Assembly (NCBI GenBank): GCA_965199915.1
Contig: OZ241348.1
Span: 124,001-188,000 of the forward strand
Source: VXYL01 sp965199915
Lineage (GTDB): Bacteria; Pseudomonadota; Gammaproteobacteria; Pseudomonadales; Azotimanducaceae
DNA: 64,000 nt
Direction of reading: 5' to 3'
Part shown: piece by piece, positions 52,080 through 60,482 of the stretch
Position numbering within the stretch: the first letter of the stretch is position 1
Layout: each line of letters begins with the position of its first letter
The notes under the pieces: generated by a model
What the model was told of the DNA's origin: nothing
What the model saw: the letters and a program-made list of their open reading frames with translations, nothing else
The model's database searches: none
Made by a program: the position numbers and the translations under genes

Positions 52080-53264
52080 CTAGGCCGGCCGATAAGAGGC
52101 AAGTCTTGGAGTTAAGATGCCTATTGGAGGGCATGGAGCACACTTCCACATTGCTACCCTCTCCCGAAGAAGCCGAACCTTGGAGCAATGCCATCAGAAG
52201 CTGGATGGATAGCGGCGAAGAGACCACGTTTGGAGAGGCATGGGATGGGCGCAAGCTCGCGGAGGAGATTGCCAAGAAGGCCAATGGCAGGTTGGAGCAC
52301 CTTCGAACTCTGCTTGTCGACCAGGACAGTGCTGTTGAGTGGCTCAACGAGCTTTGCGGCTTCTTGTGTCGCAATGGCGTCATTGAAGCGATCAGGACAC
52401 TCCGTCTTGTCCTCGACCAAGCCGGATACCTTGACAAGCTCCCGAACCTATACCGCGACGTCGGAATTGACGAGGAGCTCAAGCGAATTGCGGATGACCT
52501 ACTCGGTATCGGTCTGCGAGAGCAGCTGCGTGATGTCAGGATTACCTCTCTGAGCGAAGAGGAAGGAAAGGGTGACTATTCCGACGCTGAAGTGGTTGAG
52601 CAGGTTCTCAAAGAGCTTCGAAAGCAGGTACAGCACGAGGAAGCTGGTAGTGTGGAGAAGCCTAGGGAGGCAAGCAATCGACTTCTGGCATGGATGGTGC
52701 GTAACGATCGCCTTGATGAAATAGACCACTTCCCGGTCTGGTCAGAGACGCACGGTGAGGAAGCGCCGGAAGTCATCTGGTTGGAACGCACCCAACAGGA
52801 TGACGAACTACCACTTGCTCCGGTCGGTGCCTGGCCACCCGATCTTCGAGAGTTCGCAGACCTGTTCCCTCGCAGCCGCATGCTAGCTGGAAGTTACTTC
52901 GACTGTCTGCCCAAGATCGAACAGTGGGAACGCCTTGGGCAGGACCATCGTCTCGTGAGAACGGATGTAGTCGTCCAGCGGCAGCAGAGCCACAGGTTCG
53001 GGGATTCCCCTCCAGATGAGGCACTAACGGACGAGGAAGAACATGAGAGCACAGGCCTCATCGACGTCGTCGACGTAACCTACTTTGTGGGGAATCGCAT
53101 TGGCGTCATGGCGCGAGTACCCGACAGCCCAAGACGTGCGATCCTTCTTTGGCGCTTCTTGACGGAGTACATGATCCCCAAAAACACTGATAGCGTCGAA
53201 GCAGCGAGAGCAAACTGCGAATGTGGACAGGCACACAGCTATTACGGGGCCGCATGGTTGAACC
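52080..53264 (+). pseudogene. Middle part of the sacsin-like ATPase gene, cut again by an IS1380-type remnant
   Basis: In-frame continuation of the 5' part once the IS element and one target-site copy are removed: the codons read ...VLPWGP then RPADKRQVLELRCLLEGMEH. It encodes about 395 further residues, largely helical and rich in Glu/Arg/Leu (LLVDQDSAVEWLNELCGFLC, RIADDLLGIGLREQLRDVRI, ending ANCECGQAHSYYG). No catalytic motif is recognisable. Reconstructed, the gene would encode at least about 807 residues before the second insertion, near 53264. The remaining 3' end is not found in the window. The second insertion boundary is approximate because the element end is not certain. Confidence 0.75.
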
Positions 53265-53288
53265 CTATTGTTGCAGGTTTTTGCCGAA

Positions 53289-54440
53289 CTATGTGGCGAG
53301 GGCGGCAAGGTATTCGGACATGACGGTTTCCGCCTTGTCGTCGCTCATGATGGAAAGGACGGGTTTTCCGGCGCGGTTGAGGAATCGGCCGGCGCGAAGC
53401 AGGAAGTCGTTGCGCATCGTTCGCAATTGGGCGAAGGCCCAGAGCGGGGAGCGTTTGGCGGTGGTGCTCCGGAGAGGCGCTCGGGTGGCCATTTGGAGTT
53501 CGCGGCCGAGGTTGTGGGCGAGCACGGCGGCGAGGGAGAAGAGCCGGTTGGCGGCTTCCTTGCGGCTGGGCGCGTAGCCGAGTCCGCATTGGGACTTGAG
53601 TTCGGCGAACGTCGCCTCCTGGGTGCCGCGGCCTTCGTGGAACAGCGCGACGGCGCGGGCGCGGACGCGCTTGTTGGTGACGACGGCCTTGAACTCGAAG
53701 CCGTGCTCGCGGGGCTCGAACAGGTCGAGTTGGAGAGGCTCCTTGCGGCGCGCCGGAACGCGGCGGCGGACGACGACCACGCGGCGGCGGCCATCCCAGC
53801 TGGCGGGCTTCCAGCGCGGCTCGAAGAACGCCAGGCCGGGGCCGGCGCGGCGCCAGAGGCGGCGGCCCTCGACCGCCGCCTTGAGGTCGGCGAAGCGGGC
53901 GAACGGCACGGACACCGAGTAGTCGACGCCGCGCCGCTCCAGCTCGTCCAGCAGCCCGCCGTCGAAGAACGCCGAGTCCATGCGCGTCTCCAGGCGGGCG
54001 CGCGGCAGCGCGGCGCGCAGCCGCTCCATGCTTTCGCCAATGAAATCAACAGCTCCCGTGGAGTCCGCCACGTTGCCCGGCCGATGCAGCAGGTCGAGCG
54101 TTTGGCCAGTCTGCGCCACGGTGGCGAACAGCGGCCAGTAGCTGCGCTCGCCCTTCCTGCCCGGGTTGTAGCCCACCGCCGAACCTTCCGCCAGCCGCCG
54201 CGTCGCCAGCACCGTGCCGTCGAAGTCCACCGTGACCCGCCGCGGCCCCAGCGCGCGCAGCCGCTCCAGCGCCATGTCCCGCGACAGCGCCCGCACCCGG
54301 TCGGCGCCGCGCGCGTCCACGTCCGACAGCGCCCGCGACACCGTCGACACGTCCGGCAGCCGCCGCAGACCGACCGCGCGCCGGACGCGACGCTCGGTCG
54401 AAAATGTGCTCGGGTCCTCCCCTGAGGCCCCTGCGTGCAC
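53289..54440 (-). pseudogene. IS1380-family transposase, N-terminally truncated
   Basis: About 380 residues of an IS1380-type DDE transposase: LRRLPDVSTVSRAL, VTVDFDGTVLATRRLAEGSA, RMDSAFFDGGLLDELERRGV, GTQEATFAELKSQCGLGYAPSRKEAANRLFS and LAHNLGRELQM. Full-length relatives have roughly 50-100 more residues before LRRLPD, so the 5' end is missing; the GTG at 54440 lies in flanking sequence. The left element end is around 53262 in the sacsin-like gene, but its inverted partner is not seen to the right, so the element is a fragment that cannot move on its own. The right junction, about 54400-54430, abuts the truncated secreted protein. Confidence 0.8.
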
Positions 54441-54954
54441 ACGCCTTCACGAAATCCACGTCTTCAGCAATGCTCGCGCCGGCCGTCGCTGGCGGTGCCG
54501 GACTGCGGGCAACGCGACTGCGACTGCCACCGCCGCCACCGCCACCGCCACGCCCCGCACTGGACTCGTCATCGTCCTGAGAGCCGCCGTTGCCGTTGCC
54601 GGACGCGGCGTAGTAGTTGGGACACTCGTTCACATCCGCGACGCGGGTGCCGTCGCTGCAGGTCACCGGCAGATGGCTCCGGTCGCCGTAGGCAATTATG
54701 GTGTTGCAATTCGGGTCGGGGTCTTGCGGACATGCGTCCCTGCTGTCCGGCTTGCCGTCGCCGTCGGAATCCGGATCCGGACACATCGGATCCGGCGGGG
54801 ACATGGGGCCACCGCACGCCCACGCATCGCCGCCGACGTGGGCGGCCACCGATGCCGGCGCGAGGTTGTCCGTCGGCGTGAAGCAGAACGCAACCGCCAA
54901 GCCGAGTCCCAACAACGCCGTGCCTCTCCGGCGCGATCGCGGCGTCTTCTCCAT
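54046..54954 (-). CDS. Truncated secreted protein with calcium-binding-type repeat, fused to IS sequence
   Basis: The ATG at 54954 has GGGAGGGATGCT upstream. About the first 175 residues form a credible exported protein: basic N-terminus, signal helix (GTALLGLGLAVAFCF), DPDSDGDGKPDSRDACPQDP (thrombospondin type-3-like Ca2+ loop, DxDxDGxxD), a cysteine-containing segment (PVTCSDGTRVADVNECPNY) and a Gly-rich linker (GRGGGGGGGGSRSR). From about 54430 the frame runs into the truncated IS1380 transposase DNA in a non-coding frame, so the C-terminus is foreign. The native 3' end has been lost. Function unknown. Confidence 0.5.
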   Translation of the reverse strand: MEKTPRSRRRGTALLGLGLAVAFCFTPTDNLAPASVAAHVGGDAWACGGPMSPPDPMCPDPDSDGDGKPDSRDACPQDPDPNCNTIIAYGDRSHLPVTCSDGTRVADVNECPNYYAASGNGNGGSQDDDESSAGRGGGGGGGGSRSRVARSPAPPATAGASIAEDVDFVKACARRGLRGGPEHIFDRASRPARGRSAAAAGRVDGVAGAVGRGRARRRPGAGAVAGHGAGAAARAGAAAGHGGLRRHGAGDAAAGGRFGGGLQPGQEGRAQLLAAVRHRGADWPNARPAASAGQRGGLHGSC

Positions 54955-55151
54955 AGCATCCCTCCCAACGCGAACACACTGGCGCAACTGTCCACCTGTC
55001 GGCCGTGGCTGTCAACCCCGGCAACACCGGAGAAAATCGCGGCCCCGCCCCCGGGCAACGCCGCCACGCCGCCACGCAAGACGCTCGGCGACCGCCTTGG
55101 CCATTGGTGCTACGGTCCTCGGATGGGTGATCGCGGGCTTGGGGTGCCGTC

Positions 55152-55346
55152 GTGCCGAAAATCGAGGGATTTCGCGTAAAGAACTACCGGGTGCTGAAGG
55201 ATGTCACACTCGGCAAGCTCTGGAACACGCCGCAAGCAAAACCCCTCACGTCGCTTACCGCCGTGATCGGCAAGAACGGCGTAGGGAAGAGTTCGTTGTT
55301 CGACGCCTTCGGAGACCTCTGGCACAGCGAATACTTGGATCGATAG
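55152..55346 (+). pseudogene. Internally deleted AAA_21 (SMC/RecF-like) ATPase
   Basis: Only 64 codons. The first ~51 residues are a clear AAA_21 N-terminus: GFRVKNYRVLKDVTLGKLWN, then Walker A VIGKNGVGKSSLFDAFG. These are joined directly to DLWHSEYLDR and a stop, which resembles the extreme C-terminus of full-length relatives (about 400 residues, as I recall them, ending near LW-Y/H-S-D/E-YLD). The central several hundred residues, including Walker B, are missing, so this is an in-frame internal deletion, not a functional ATPase. Confidence 0.65.
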
Positions 55347-55399
55347 CCAGGCACTTCGAGCTGCTGGTGGAGGACAAGTCCGGCGGCATTGCCGGTTGA
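55343..55399 (+). pseudogene. Remnant of a downstream partner gene start (DUF4276-like)
   Basis: Overlapping the ATPase stop, 18 codons read ARHFELLVEDKSGGIAG, then a stop. This resembles the N-terminus of DUF4276-type (TOPRIM-like) proteins that are encoded immediately downstream of AAA_21 ATPases. The position of the start codon is now ATA, so the gene is dead on two counts. Assignment is from memory of the family and needs a search. Confidence 0.35.
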
Positions 55400-55484
55400 A
55401 CCCGCCTCCACCGCCGGCACCAACGCCGCCAACGGATTGGACCCACCGCGCCTTCGAGTTCGCGTAGTAAAATGCGCCTGTCGC

Positions 55485-55560
55485 GGCCAGGTAGCTCAGT
55501 CGGTAGAGCAGTGGACTGAAAATCCATGTGTCGGCAGTTCGATTCTGCCCCTGGCCACCA
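55485..55560 (+). tRNA. tRNA-Phe (anticodon GAA)
   Basis: 76 nt including an encoded CCA. Acceptor stem GGCCAGG/CCTGGCC, D-arm TAGCTCAGTCGGTAGAGCA, anticodon stem GTGGA/TCCAT around loop CTGAAAA with GAA at 55518-55520, and T-arm with GTTCGATTC. A TAAAAT box (55468-55473) sits 11 bases upstream and may be the -10 element. It borders the decayed accessory region, a usual integration hotspot, but no matching 3'-end repeat was seen within the window. Confidence 0.97.
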
Positions 55561-55574
55561 ACGCCCGCTGCTGC

Positions 55575-56219
55575 TCACACCGCCATCGCGCGCGCGCCCA
55601 TCGAGCGCAGCCACTGCGCATAGCCCCACACGGCCATGGGAATGTAGACGCAGTAGAGCAGCGCGTACCACGGCAGATCCTGGGCGTAGTAGAGCGGCAC
55701 GGACACCATGTTCACCACCACCCAGACCATCCAGTTCTCGATGAGCTTGCGCGCCGTTAGCCACATGGCGGCGAGGCTCATCACCAACACGCCGTTGTCC
55801 CAGTACGGATAGGCCGCGTCCGCGATGGCGATGGCGAGGCCCGCCCGCGCCGCCGCCGCTTCCAAGAAGTCCAGCGCTTCGCGGCTGGCCATGCTCCAGC
55901 CGAGCGCCAGCCCCCCCGCAACGCAGAGCGCCGCCAGCGCCAGCAGCACCGGCGCCGGCGCCCGGCGCACCGGCAGGTCGTCGCGTTGTTCGCCGCCGAA
56001 CAGCCAGTGGTACCAGCCGTACAGGTTGAGCGGCAGGAAACCCACCAGGTGCAGCAGGAAATTCGCGTACAGCTGCGCCTGCCAAAGCTGCGGCAAGGCG
56101 ACGAGCACGTAGGCGACGCCCAGCGGCCACGCCAAGAGCTTCTGGAAAATCAAACACGCGACAACCAGCAAACCGAGCGCGACGCCAACGTGCTCGTCCA
56201 CCGCGAACCAGAACTCCAT
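55575..56219 (-). CDS. pnuC: Nicotinamide mononucleotide/riboside transporter PnuC
   Basis: A 214-residue inner-membrane protein with about seven helices. PnuC features are EFWFAVDEHVGVALGLL, the LPLNLYGWYHW segment, AYPYWDNGVLVMSLAAMWLTARK and the substrate-site helix NWMVWVVVNMVSVPLYYAQDLPWYALLYCVYI. It takes up nicotinamide riboside or NMN by facilitated diffusion. The ATG at 56219 shares its A with the TGA of the S9 peptidase gene, so it is the last gene of that operon. Together with the PncC-NMNAT fusion and nadA it points to pyridine-nucleotide salvage. Confidence 0.9.
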   Translation of the reverse strand: MEFWFAVDEHVGVALGLLVVACLIFQKLLAWPLGVAYVLVALPQLWQAQLYANFLLHLVGFLPLNLYGWYHWLFGGEQRDDLPVRRAPAPVLLALAALCVAGGLALGWSMASREALDFLEAAAARAGLAIAIADAAYPYWDNGVLVMSLAAMWLTARKLIENWMVWVVVNMVSVPLYYAQDLPWYALLYCVYIPMAVWGYAQWLRSMGARAMAV

Positions 56220-58438
56220 CACCGGCGTTGGGCCCCGGGTGCCGCCCCCGTCCCCGCCTCCGGCGCCCGCAGCTCCCGCCAAAGGAACTCGTACACCAGC
56301 GCCCACACGAAGGCGCTCTGCGCGTTGTTGGCGGAGCCGCCGTGCCCGCCCTCGGTGTTCTCGTAGTAGGTTGCGTCCAAGCCCAGTTCCTGCATCTTGG
56401 CCACCATCTTGCGGGCGTGGCCGGGGTGGACGCGGTCGTCGCGCGTGGACGTCGTCGCCAGCAGCGGCGGGTAGCGCGTGTCCGCCCGCAGGTTGTGGTA
56501 GGGCGAGTAGCGCTTGAGGAAACGCCAGTCCTCGGCCTCGTCCGGGTTTCCGAACTCCGCCATCCAGCTGGCGCCGGCGAGCAGCAGATGGTAGCGGCGC
56601 ATGTCCAAGAGCGGCACCATCGCCGCCACCGCGCCGAACAGGTCCGGGCGCATGGTGAGCATGTTGCCCACCAACAAGCCGCCGTTGCTGCCGCCCAGGA
56701 TGCCCAGCGCCGCCGGTTCCGTCACGTCGCGCGCCACCAGATCCTCCGCCACGGCGATGAAATCCTCGTATGCCCGGCCGCGTTTCTCGCGCAGCGCCGC
56801 CCGATGCCACGGCGGGCCGAACTCGCCGCCGCCGCGGATGTTCGCCACCGCGTAGACGCCGCCCCGCTCCAGCCACCCGATGCCAACGCCGGCCGAATAG
56901 GAGGGCAAGAGGGCGTTCTCGAAACCCCCGTAGCCGTACAGCAAGGTGCGGCGGGGGCCGGCTGCCGCGGCATCGACCGGCCCCACCTGGAAGTACGGCA
57001 CGCGCGTGCCGTCGGCGGAAGCCGCAACGTGCTGGCTGATCGCAAGGCCGGCGGCGTCGAAGTGTCCCGGCGCCTGTTTCAGCGTTTCGGCCGGCGCGTC
57101 CACCGCGCCGAGCAGCAAGGTGGCCGGGGTGAGGTAGTCGTTGGCGTGGGCGAAGTAGCGGTTGTCCTCGTTCGCCTCCACGGCTTCGACGCGGATGGTG
57201 CGGAAGCTGTCCGCCGTCGAACGGTCCGCGAGCAGCGGCCGGTGGCGCCAGCGCGCGCCCTCGGCTTTGTCGGTGGGCGGCGTGGCCACAAACACGCGGC
57301 TGCGCACGTTGTCGAGCACGTTGAGCAGCACGTGATCGCGCGTTGGCGCGTAGCCGGCGAGGAACCGACCGCCGCCGGGCTCGAACAACACCGCCAGCGG
57401 GCCGGTTCCGGCGCGGTCGGCGGGGCCGCGCAGATACGGCGCGAGATCGGCGGCCAAGAGGCTGCCCGCCGGATACGCGCGCCCGCCGGTCGCCCAGTCC
57501 GACTTCAGTTCCAAGAACAGCCGCCCGCGGTGTACCCGCGCTTGCGCGTCCGACGGTTTGGCGATGGGCACCAACGCGCCGTCCGGCCGGCGCACGAACA
57601 TGTCGTTGTTGTGGAAGTCCCTCGCCCGCCAGACCAGCTGCACCTCGTGGCCGGGGGCGAGGTCCGCGTAGGCCGCCACGGAGATGTCCGCCGCCGCGCC
57701 CGCGAACACCACCTCCGCTTCCGCCAAGGGCCGACCGCGCCGCCACAGCTTGACGATGCGCGGATAGCCGGAATCCGTGAGGCTGCCCGGCCCGAAGTCC
57801 GTGGCCACGAACACGTTGTCCGCCCCGGCCCAAGAGACCGAGGCCTTGGCCTCCGGCAGCGCGAAGCCGCCGTCCTCCTGGGTCACGAACGCCTTGCGCG
57901 AAAGGTCGAACTCCCGCGTCACCACCGCGTCCGCCCCGCCGCGCGAGAGGCTCACCAGGCAGCGCTTGTGGTCCGGCTGTCGGCAGGCGAAATCCTTAAG
58001 CACCCAGTTCTCGTCTTCCCGCCGCGCCAGCGCGTCAAGGTCCAGCACCGTCTCCCACGCCGGGGCGTCCTTGCGGTATTCCGCCAAGGTGGTGCGCCGC
58101 CACAGGCCGCGCGGATGGTCCAAGTCGCGCCAGAAGTTGTAGTAGCGATCGCCGATCTTGTCGATGCCGGGAATGCGATCCGGCGCGTCGAACACCGCCC
58201 GCAAGCGGCGGCGCAGCTTCTTCACCGAGGGGCGCTCGGCAAGCGCCCGCATGGTGGCGCGGTTCTGCCCTCGTACCCAGCGCATGGCGCGGGCGCCGTG
58301 GACATCCTCAAGCCAAAGATAGGCGTCTTCGTTCAAGGCCGCGGCATCCGCTGGGTTGTTCGTTGTTGCGGGAGGCGTGGCGCAACCGACCACCACCGCC
58401 GCCAGCAAACCACCGGCGGCGCCGCGCGCCTCGCTCAT
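56219..58438 (-). CDS. S9 family prolyl oligopeptidase-like lipoprotein
   Basis: A 739-residue serine peptidase. An N-terminal lipobox (AAVVVGCATPP) suggests a periplasm- or outer-membrane-anchored lipoprotein. The PEP-type propeller follows (EDAYLWLEDVHGARAMRWVRGQN, characteristic of prolyl endopeptidases). The C-terminal hydrolase domain contains YGYGGFENALLPSYSAGVG, RGGGEFGPPWHRAALREKRG, the nucleophile GILGGSNGGLLVGNML, the acid STRDDRVHPGHA and the base ENTEGGHGGSA. The ATG at 58438 overlaps the permease stop (ATGA). It should cleave short proline-containing peptides. Confidence 0.93.
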   Translation of the reverse strand: MSEARGAAGGLLAAVVVGCATPPATTNNPADAAALNEDAYLWLEDVHGARAMRWVRGQNRATMRALAERPSVKKLRRRLRAVFDAPDRIPGIDKIGDRYYNFWRDLDHPRGLWRRTTLAEYRKDAPAWETVLDLDALARREDENWVLKDFACRQPDHKRCLVSLSRGGADAVVTREFDLSRKAFVTQEDGGFALPEAKASVSWAGADNVFVATDFGPGSLTDSGYPRIVKLWRRGRPLAEAEVVFAGAAADISVAAYADLAPGHEVQLVWRARDFHNNDMFVRRPDGALVPIAKPSDAQARVHRGRLFLELKSDWATGGRAYPAGSLLAADLAPYLRGPADRAGTGPLAVLFEPGGGRFLAGYAPTRDHVLLNVLDNVRSRVFVATPPTDKAEGARWRHRPLLADRSTADSFRTIRVEAVEANEDNRYFAHANDYLTPATLLLGAVDAPAETLKQAPGHFDAAGLAISQHVAASADGTRVPYFQVGPVDAAAAGPRRTLLYGYGGFENALLPSYSAGVGIGWLERGGVYAVANIRGGGEFGPPWHRAALREKRGRAYEDFIAVAEDLVARDVTEPAALGILGGSNGGLLVGNMLTMRPDLFGAVAAMVPLLDMRRYHLLLAGASWMAEFGNPDEAEDWRFLKRYSPYHNLRADTRYPPLLATTSTRDDRVHPGHARKMVAKMQELGLDATYYENTEGGHGGSANNAQSAFVWALVYEFLWRELRAPEAGTGAAPGAQRR

Positions 58439-59406
58439 CCGAACGCCAAATCGTAGAGCCATGGCAGGCCAAAGGCCAGCACCACGCTCACCACCAGCCC
58501 GGAGAGCGCTTTGAGCGCGTCCGAGACGACCTTGCGCGCGGTGCCCTTCACGGACGTGTCCGCCAAGTAGCGGGACAGCGCGAACTCGCGCCCGGCGAGC
58601 ACGCCGAGAAACACCCAGGTGGTGCTCATCGGCATGTCGCTCCACTCTTTGAAGACGAGCAGCACCAAGCCGTAGAGCAAGTCGATGATGGTGGCGGCGC
58701 GGATGTCCGTGGTGTCCGTCTTGGCGAGCACGATCTTCTGAATCTCGCCGCCGAACTGGTAGAAGATGTAGCCCTGCATCGCCAGCAGCGTGACGACGCC
58801 GAAGACCAGCCATTCCACGGAAAGCTGCCGCGGCAGGTAGACGAAGATGTTGGCTAGATCCTGCGCCAGCCACTGGCTCCAAAGAAACGCGGTGGACGCC
58901 CATTGAAGCACCACCCAATAGGTGGGGATGGCCGCCCCGCGGGTGCGGTGGAAATACTCGCTGGCGCGCTTGAACACCAAGCTGAAGAGGATGATCGCCG
59001 CAAGGAAAGCCACCGCGTAGCCGGTGGAGGACTTCACCAGCATCTTGCCGAGATTGCCTTCCTGGTTGCCGGTTACCGCGAACACCGTCAACACCAGGAA
59101 GGTGGTGCTCACCGGCACGCCGAGGCGCGTCAGAATGAGCAGCGCGAGCGGCGGGATGGCGTGAATCCACGACACGCCGCCTTCCGGCGCCGGAAACTTC
59201 CCCAGCCGCCCGTAGGCCACGTCGCCGTCGTTCACGAACCAGCCGTAGCAGAGCACCACGAGCAGCACGCCGCTGGCGAACAGCCAGAGCAGCCACCAAG
59301 GCCGGTGCGCGTTGGAAGCCAGGAACGTGCCCAGGGTTTGGATCGAGTCGTTGGCGACCACCGCGTAGGCGGCCAGCAAAAACCCGACGATCATCCAGAT
59401 TTCCAA
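58435..59406 (-). CDS. PiT-like inorganic phosphate transporter family protein with divergent motif
   Basis: A 323-residue integral-membrane protein with about eight helices. It has two PiT-like half-motifs: YAVVANDSIQTLGTFLASN where canonical PiT has GANDxxNxxGT, and MPMSTTWVFLGVLAGREFAL where canonical PiT has P(V/M)STTHxxxG. The central RLGVPVSTTFLVLTVFAVTGN repeats the second pattern. Phosphate or sulphate transport is plausible but the first motif is altered. Start TTG at 59406 (reads LEIWMIV) or ATG 59394; neither has a strong ribosome site. First gene of an operon with the S9 peptidase and pnuC, each overlapping the next. Confidence 0.75.
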   Translation of the reverse strand: MEIWMIVGFLLAAYAVVANDSIQTLGTFLASNAHRPWWLLWLFASGVLLVVLCYGWFVNDGDVAYGRLGKFPAPEGGVSWIHAIPPLALLILTRLGVPVSTTFLVLTVFAVTGNQEGNLGKMLVKSSTGYAVAFLAAIILFSLVFKRASEYFHRTRGAAIPTYWVVLQWASTAFLWSQWLAQDLANIFVYLPRQLSVEWLVFGVVTLLAMQGYIFYQFGGEIQKIVLAKTDTTDIRAATIIDLLYGLVLLVFKEWSDMPMSTTWVFLGVLAGREFALSRYLADTSVKGTARKVVSDALKALSGLVVSVVLAFGLPWLYDLAFG

Positions 59407-59687
59407 CCAAGGCAGGGAAGAGATAGCGCACCTCGCGCTCTATCAAGTTATCAAGGCAACCAATGGGACATTCTACCGGCGAACGCCACCACCACCTGCG
59501 CCAAGAACACCGGCAACCGCCGGACGGGGCCGGACGGGGTTCGTGAGCGGCCCGCGGCAGGTGGGCAAACCACCACTTGCCGCCTGTTGGCTAAGCGCCT
59601 GTGTGAAGACCGGCCCGCTTTGCTCGCTTGATTTGTGACCGGCCCGCGCCTGTGCTAGGTTGCCTGCAGCCATTGGACATCGCCAAA

Positions 59688-60482
59688 TTGTCGCATTCCA
59701 CCACCAAACGCGGGCGCTTCGGCTGGGCCGCCTTGGCGTTCTCCCTGCCGGCGTTCGCTGCAACCGCGCAGCCGGGGGACGCCGGCATCGGCGATGTGCT
59801 TGACGCGCAGACGCGCACCACCGCGGCGGAGCAGCGAGCGCAGGAGCGCGTGGACGCGCTGGCCGACGAGGCGCGAACGCTGCTTGGCGAATACCGGCTG
59901 AAGCTGCAAACGCTCGATCAAACCAAGCGCTACAACGGCAATTTGGAGCGCACGGTGGCTGACCAGGAGCGCGAGAAGGCGTCGCTCAACCGGCAGATCG
60001 AAGAGTTCGGCGAACTGGAGCTCGGCATCGTGCCGTTCCTGTTGGACATGGTGGACGCGCTGGAACAGTTCGTGCGCCTGGACGCGCCGTTTCAACCGGA
60101 GGAGCGGGAAGGCCGGGTGCGGCGCCTGCGAACGCTTATGGACCGCGCCGATGTGAGCGTCGCCGAGAAGTACCGCCGCATCATGGAGGCGTATCAGATC
60201 GAGGCGGATTTCGGCCGCAACATCGAGGCTTACGCCGGAGCGCTCGACACCGGCGACGGCCCGCGCCAAGTGGAGTTCCTGCGCATCGGGCGGGTCCTGT
60301 TGGCCTACCAAACGCCGGATCGCGCGGCGGCCGGCTACTGGGACGCCAAGGCGCGCGCTTGGCACCCGCTGCCGGCGCGCTACCAATCCGCGTTTCGCCA
60401 AGGGCTGCGCATCGCCCGCAAACAGGCGGCGCCGGAAATCCTCGTGTTGCCGATTGCGGCACCGGCGCAAGCGTCGCCATGA
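59688..60482 (+). CDS. DUF3450 domain-containing protein (TonB-system associated)
   Basis: About 264 residues: signal peptide (GWAALAFSLPAFAATAQ), then a long coiled-coil (about 40-120, EYRLKLQTLDQTKRYNGNLERTV; EREKASLNRQIEEFGELELGIVPFLLDMV) and the family's DVSVAEKYRRIMEAYQIEADFGRNIEAY and GYWDAKARAWHPL. DUF3450 proteins are encoded upstream of ExbB/ExbD/TonB sets in many Gammaproteobacteria and are periplasmic. The start is uncertain; TTG 59688 gives a good signal peptide, GTG 59652 and TTG 59673 are alternatives. The TGA overlaps the next ATG. Confidence 0.83.
   Translation: MSHSTTKRGRFGWAALAFSLPAFAATAQPGDAGIGDVLDAQTRTTAAEQRAQERVDALADEARTLLGEYRLKLQTLDQTKRYNGNLERTVADQEREKASLNRQIEEFGELELGIVPFLLDMVDALEQFVRLDAPFQPEEREGRVRRLRTLMDRADVSVAEKYRRIMEAYQIEADFGRNIEAYAGALDTGDGPRQVEFLRIGRVLLAYQTPDRAAAGYWDAKARAWHPLPARYQSAFRQGLRIARKQAAPEILVLPIAAPAQASP

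Noticed and set aside
55485..55560. tRNA-Phe as an attB site with a matching attL/attR repeat
   Set aside because: No copy of the tRNA 3' end was seen elsewhere in the window, so integration at this tRNA is not demonstrated.
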